Shown here piece by piece: positions 59,561 through 64,000 of a stretch of DNA of 64,000 nt; positions within the stretch are counted from its first letter, which is position 1, and each line of letters begins with the position of its first letter. The notes beneath the pieces are model-generated. The model was not told the origin of the DNA, did not search any database, and saw only the letters and a program-made list of their open reading frames with translations. Source of the stretch: Progne subis subis (taxonomy: Eukaryota > Chordata > Aves > Passeriformes > Hirundinidae); assembly GCA_022316685.1 (NCBI GenBank), contig JAKJHU010000061.1:3223709-3287708 (forward strand), in the 5' to 3' direction. The position numbers and the translations under genes were made by a program.

Positions 59561-60689
59561 ACTGTGCAAATAAAACCGGCATGTGAAGAGGAGAGAGTGG
59601 TAGAATTGAAGGTTTTAACTATGAGGCATAGACTGGAATACATTAAGAGAAGGGAAATAAGGCTGGAGGTATGTTTGCAGATCAGACACAGACCTGCTTT
59701 CTAATTCAGCCTGAGCATCAACTGCACAGATTGGCTGTTACAAAGGGACAGCATGAGGACAGACACAATAGGGGAGAGCCCTGGGGAGGCAGCTTTGACA
59801 GGCTCCAAGGGAAAAAGGTTTTAAAGGTGGATTGTGAAGGAAAGGATAAAGGGAAAAAAAAGAAATAGCGATTTTGGTCTGAGCGGCCTTAGAGCTTGAA
59901 TTTCAAATATTTAGGTTTTATTTGTCTTACAGTTCCACAGAAGCAATCAGTAGTGTGGAATCCTGACCCAGTAATGAATTAAATCCTGGAATCACCAGCT
60001 TTATCCCAGGTGAAGCTGTCTGTCCTTAGTCAGGCCTGGGAAATAGGGCCCATAATGAACCCCTGGTCCCACTGACACCAACAGTAAAAGTCAGGTTTGA
60101 TTTAACGAGGCTGTGGATTCGTGCCTGATGCTCATAATCTCCTTGGGCAGGAGGGTGATTAGGGAAGGTGAGAGCAACAAAGCTGGTTTGAAGGGCCAGG
60201 GAGGCTCCCCAGGGGGAGTGAGATCTGGGATTTCATTGCCTGCCACAGGCAGCTCCTAAAGGGTCATCAAAGGGTGAGACCCCTGCTAAAGGTAAAGATG
60301 AATCTTTCCCAGGCAGGGTATTGTATATGTACATGTATAAAGTGGTCAAGGAATAGGTAAATTTTGAGTGGCTGTCTTGAGTCATAGACTGTTTTCTTGT
60401 GGGCCATATGCTTGACTTCACCTCATATATCCTCTCTGATTAAAAATAAATAAATAAATAAATAAAGGTAAATAGGATGGCTTTAGGGATTTGCAGACGA
60501 GTCCAAAATAGCTGCGTGTACGACGTGTATTAAGATACCGATTTTACTACAATTGTAGGAGATACTGTCAGAAAGTAGCCTTCTTGTTTTATTCCTTTGT
60601 ATTAAAAACAAACAAACAAATATAAAAAAGTAGAAAAAAGTGTGTGTTTAAGGGAAGCAGAAGGAAGAGGTTGTAAAGAGTGAAAAGAA
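59561..60689. other. Non-coding stretch, possibly old LINE remains
   Basis: A/G-rich sequence right of the LINE relic, then ordinary non-coding DNA. Microsatellites lie at 60442-60467 and about 60603-60621 (AAAC units). No gene. Confidence 0.45.
60442..60467. repeat. (AAAT)n microsatellite
   Basis: About six AAAT units, nearly perfect. Confidence 0.9.
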
Positions 60690-60870
60690 ACCTCAAGCCC
60701 AACAGGTGTCAATGATTCACAGCTCTCTTAGTCACCATTGCTGGCTGCATGAATCAATAGAAGACTCTGCCTATTAAATGAAGATTCAATCTTGGTATAA
60801 AATATTACCTGATAACCAAGCAGCCTTATTCAGTGAATGCCTCATGAAAGACTCAGACTGAGGCCCCCAA
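60690..60870. promoter_or_regulatory. Candidate conserved non-coding block
   Basis: Contains GTGTCAATGATTCACAG, GCATGAATCAATAGAAG, TATTAAATGAAGATTCAATC and ACCTGATAACCAAG words. TGAATCAAT and TGATAACC resemble PBX/HOX and GATA/TCF-like sites. It is non-repetitive. Inferred from texture only. Confidence 0.22.
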
Positions 60871-60973
60871 AGAGAGACAGGTCAGTGCACAGTCATTTAG
60901 CAGGGAACCAAAAGCTGAATTTTAAAAGACTTTATGAAGATATATATATAAAAAATCTGTTCTTGTTACAAAT

Positions 60974-60995
60974 TAATAATAATAATAATAATAAT
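60974..60995. repeat. (AAT)n microsatellite
   Basis: About seven AAT units. Gives poly-Asn or poly-Ile frames that are artefacts. Confidence 0.9.
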
Positions 60996-61799
60996 GAACT
61001 GAAATCCCATCTTGTGTGGGCAGGCACTGCCCAGGCCCCCAGGGCAGCCCTGAACCACAGCCACTGTCAATCCAAACACAGCCACTTTGACACTGTGTGG
61101 GCTCATGTTTGTGCACAGCAAGGGATGGAGCTCTGCCCAGAGCCAGGCACTCTTCATTGGCACTGCTGCTGGCAAAAATGTTGGATTGAATGCCCCTTCC
61201 CTCCTTTCCTGTTGCCCCCCAACTTTTCAATTTGGCAGCCAACACCCCTCTCCTCCCCACAGTACCACTAAAAGCAGTGACTGTTCAAACAGATTTTCCC
61301 TCAGTTGGTAATATTTTTTTGGAGATGAGATACGCATGTGTTCATTAAAACTGATTTTTTTCTTTCAAAAAGAACAAACACGATCTGTGGTGATTGTCTC
61401 TGAGTTGCTAATCCATTTTCCCACCTCCCTTTTCCTTTAACATTTGGTGGAGAGTTTTCATCCATTCTCAATGGAGACTACTCATCAAATGAGTCTTCCA
61501 GCAGCCCTGGCAGGGTGCAATTTGCAATCCCTCTTTACTCCAAACAACATAAGGGCAGCAAATACTTTCAGTACTTTGGCCTCTGCTGTCCGTGGAGTGG
61601 GAGCTGCTGGGATGCTGCAGTCTGAGAGGGCTGGGATTTGTGTGCAAGAGCCAAGTGTTGATCTGCTCTGCTGATGTTCCGGATAATTAAACAATAGAAG
61701 CAAAATTATTAATAAGGTTCTTTTTCCAAGGCATGGAGAAGGCTGAAGGCCTGGAGAGGGGCCACTGAATTTGACTAAATAAACGCAGCAGAATAGGAA
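60996..61799. other. Non-coding stretch, no gene seen
   Basis: A C-rich interval (61200-61260) followed by AT-rich DNA. Nothing recognised. Confidence 0.5.
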
Positions 61800-62060
61800 G
61801 ACTTTCAGCAATTATTGGCTCATTTTTTCCCCAGGCTTTCTAACCCATCGCTTTAACTTATTGGCTTAAGACACTCCTTACACCCACATCACATTTTGCC
61901 TCGGGCCATTCTGCTGCTCTTGACAGCTGTCTAGGGCAAAAGGAAATCACCCGACCACAAATGTTTTCTCATAACTTCATAACAAGGGAATCCGAAGAAG
62001 TCAAAACCTTGGAGGTTCAGACCTTGCTTTAAAAAGCGAGATAAATTTAGGAGCTGAAGT
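61800..62060. promoter_or_regulatory. Candidate conserved non-coding block
   Basis: Contains CCCATCGCTTTAACTTATTGG, TTGACAGCTGTCTAG (TGACAGCTGTC at 61921-61931, one base short of the 24.8 kb palindrome), CATAACTTCATAAC and AAAAAGCGAGATAAATTTAG. Unique sequence with scattered CpGs. The shared TALE-type site links it in style to 24690-24990. Confidence 0.3.
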
Positions 62061-63826
62061 GGAGGCATTGCCCTCTGTCCCCTGGCTGAGTATCCAGTTG
62101 GGCTGCGGTGTTCATGCCCTAGCAGCAATTAGCAGCAATTAGCAGCAGCCTGAAAATCGCTGAAGTGCTGGTGGTCATTGGAAGACCAATCCCAGCCCCT
62201 CAGTGCTGCATTTTGGTACCTGGTTGGTGATGCAGGTCCAGACAGAAGTCCTGGGGTGGGGCTGGAGAGGGGGGACTTGAGCAGGTCTCAGCTGCTGAGG
62301 GATGGCAGTGCCTGGGGACAGGGTGGCAGGGCACATGGGCAGAGCTTTGCTGTGCCAGGAGGGAAGGACAGTCCCAAGTGGATGAATAATGTTCAAGCTA
62401 AAGCTAAACCATGCTTGGCACTGGTCTGGCTGCTGACTGTCCCAGGGTAGGGAAAAGGGAAGATGCCTTTGAGCCCACTCAGCCCTTGTGAACTGGGTCA
62501 GAACAGCACAGCTGCAGTGGCAGCCGCTCTCATGGCAGGGTTTTGATGCCTGGTGGAGATTTAAGTTGCTGAAGGGTTCAGTGAGGGCAGTATCAGCCCT
62601 GCTGTAGGTGCTCAGTGTTTGCTGGACGTCTGAAATGTGCTGAGTGAAGGCTGTCTCTGAGAGAATGACATTAAGGGGGCTGGGAACAGACACAGATCCT
62701 GCCACTGTGCTGATGGACATCAGAGCTCAGTGATGCTCAGCTTGTGCTCCATCGTCTGCCCACGGCCTCTACAGCAGGTGCATCAAGCAATGACTGGGAA
62801 ATAAAAACCTTGCCTGTCTTCCCACTCAAGGGAAGCTCCAGGAGAAGAAATGCAAATCAATGAGCAGTCAGTGTTCAGGGTCTTTTGTTTTCTCTGCAAA
62901 TAGGTGCAATGGAGTCTTGGGATTGCTTTGGAAATGTTGGGGGTCCTTTAAATGCCAAAAGCCTGAGGGATCCATCTGCATCTTGCTCAGATGTCCTGTC
63001 TCAAGATAAGTCAAACAAGAGCTGCCTTTTAACTTCTTGCTGTTTTATTTAGACCCCTTCTTCCTCAGAATCTGTTTCAAACATGTACACTCAGTCATTC
63101 TTTCACAGCCTTGTCCCCTTCTGCACAGAGGGAGAATGGGGAGGCTCTTGTGGTTTTGGTGTGAGTGTGACTCTGCCTGTCTCAACTAGTGAGACATTAA
63201 ACATCTTGCCCAAGGTCACAAATAATTCACTGTCTTTCCCTGCTGATTTTCAATACATCATGTGCTCCAGCACAGGTCCTCTCTGCAGAGTGTATATTGC
63301 AGTTTTACTGCCGGTATATGATGACTTTCCCCTTTTTCCCTATAATTGCCAGTGTACCTGAAGACTTGGTTTGAAGGAAAGTTGGTATATTGTTCCCAGG
63401 AATAAATCTGTCTGCAAGTTTGCAAATGGTTGAGTATCTGAGCCTTTCAGTCTTCACTGTTCTTTCTCCAAACTTGTGTTGGAAAAATCTTGAAGGGATG
63501 TTCATGTGGCTCTGAAAGGTGTTGCCCAGTGTGATTCCAGCAGCTGTTAGCTCAGCTGGGCACACCCTGACCCCTTGGAAGAGCTGTTGGAGCCTCATGG
63601 CACTGCTCCATCCAACAGGGACAGAAACAGAACTGCAAAGCAGTAGCTACAGCCTATTAAGAAGCGTAATTAAAATTTTAATTACATCTGAAAATAGTGG
63701 TGTCACTGGCTAGACATGCAAATCCCACTGCAAGCCAAGTGAGAAATTCAGGTTTCCAGGGGGACCCTGGGGATGAGTGGAGTGAGTGGGCTGGGATCTT
63801 GGTCTGAGGGGCAGTGGGTGCCACCC
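62061..63826. other. Non-coding stretch, no gene seen
   Basis: A minus-strand ATG frame of 181 codons (62175-62720) lies in GC-rich DNA. It is rich in Pro, Gln, Ser and His with no domain, signal or splice support, so it is not called. A short 10-bp tandem repeat lies at 62121-62149. Confidence 0.5.
62121..62149. repeat. AGCAGCAATT tandem repeat, about 2.8 copies
   Basis: AGCAGCAATT at 62121-62130 and 62131-62140, then AGCAGCA-; exact 10-bp period. Confidence 0.85.
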
Positions 63827-64000
63827 CTGCCCACTCTGCTTTCCCTCCCTGGCCAGATCCAGACCCAGACCCAGATCCCCCTGCCCACTCTGCCTTCCCT
63901 CCCTGGCCAGATCCAGATCCAGACCCAGATCCCCCTGCCCACTCTGCCTTCCCTCCCTGGCCAGATCCAGATCCAGACCCAGATCCCCCTGCCCACTCTG
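63827..64000. repeat. 54-bp minisatellite running off the window end
   Basis: CTGCCCACTCTG recurs at 63827, 63881, 63935 and 63989, an exact 54-bp period. The second and third full units are identical as far as I can read. The first differs slightly (CTTT for CCTT, and one CAGATC replaced by CAGACC). Each unit ends in a nested 6-bp repeat of CAGATC/CAGACC. Because 54 is a multiple of three, the minus strand stays open and encodes an 18-residue Trp/Ile/Arg-rich repeat; this is a consequence of the period, not evidence of a gene. The array continues beyond the window, so its true length is unknown. Confidence 0.97.

Noticed and set aside
62175..62720. Minus-strand ATG frame of 181 codons
   Set aside because: Rich in Pro, Gln, Ser and His with no motif. 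Length is within chance for GC-rich DNA in a 64 kb window.
63748..63996. Minus-strand Trp/Ile/Arg repeat protein
   Set aside because: Direct consequence of a 54-bp minisatellite whose period is a multiple of three; not evidence of coding.
1..64000. CRISPR arrays, phage, operons or other prokaryotic systems
   Set aside because: No dense same-strand gene blocks, no ribosome-binding-site-preceded ORFs and no spaced direct repeats. CR1 LINEs show this is vertebrate DNA.

Overview
This 64 kb window reads as vertebrate nuclear DNA, most likely from a bird. It has moderate GC, no bacterial-style packed genes, and no SINE or other dominant repeat family. The only recognisable transposons are short fragments of CR1 LINEs, the main interspersed repeat of birds (and common in other sauropsids). 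Five CR1 pieces are supported: 9951-10505 (minus), 34670-34898, 37281-37487, 53640-53860 and 59440-59560 (all plus, the last a piece of the ORF2 endonuclease). I found no complete protein-coding gene, rRNA or tRNA. Nearly all open reading frames are short, and several lack an ATG start. The window is best described as a gene desert or the inside of a very large intron.

Layout. 0-7 kb is plain AT-rich DNA. 7.1-7.6 kb pairs a TAAT-rich block with a GC-rich patch that carries a short tandem repeat. 10 kb holds the best CR1 copy. 20.3-22.1 kb is the most distinctive region: an isolated CpG island followed by about 1.4 kb of homeobox-motif-rich sequence that looks like a conserved developmental regulatory block. 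More enhancer-like blocks, judged only by motif texture, lie at 13.7, 24.7, 27.3, 31.4, 38.1-38.7, 44.4, 47.4-48.1, 49.8-50.9, 56.5-56.9, 60.7 and 61.8-62.1 kb. Notable motifs include a perfect 12-bp TGACAGCTGTCA palindrome (24.8 kb), three ATTTGCAT octamers in about 100 bp (31.4-31.5 kb), a perfect MEF2-type palindrome (38.5 kb) and a 20-bp inverted repeat with TAAT ends (48.0 kb).

Three plus-strand segments look like possible exons because an open frame coincides with splice-like borders: 36037-36090, 41150-41344 and 42142-42426. The 41150-41344 segment is the most interesting. It encodes a hydrophobic, signal-like stretch, then a Lys-Arg pair and a polar tail ending at a stop. None of the three can be assigned to a known gene from sequence alone.

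The right side is rich in simple sequence: T/G-rich tracts at 51.7 kb, an A-tract facing a tract of about 100 pyrimidines at 56.0-56.2 kb, and a 54-bp minisatellite that runs off the window end at 63.8-64.0 kb. I saw no evidence of a new gene system. The strongest reading is a regulatory desert with many candidate enhancers that act on a gene outside the window.
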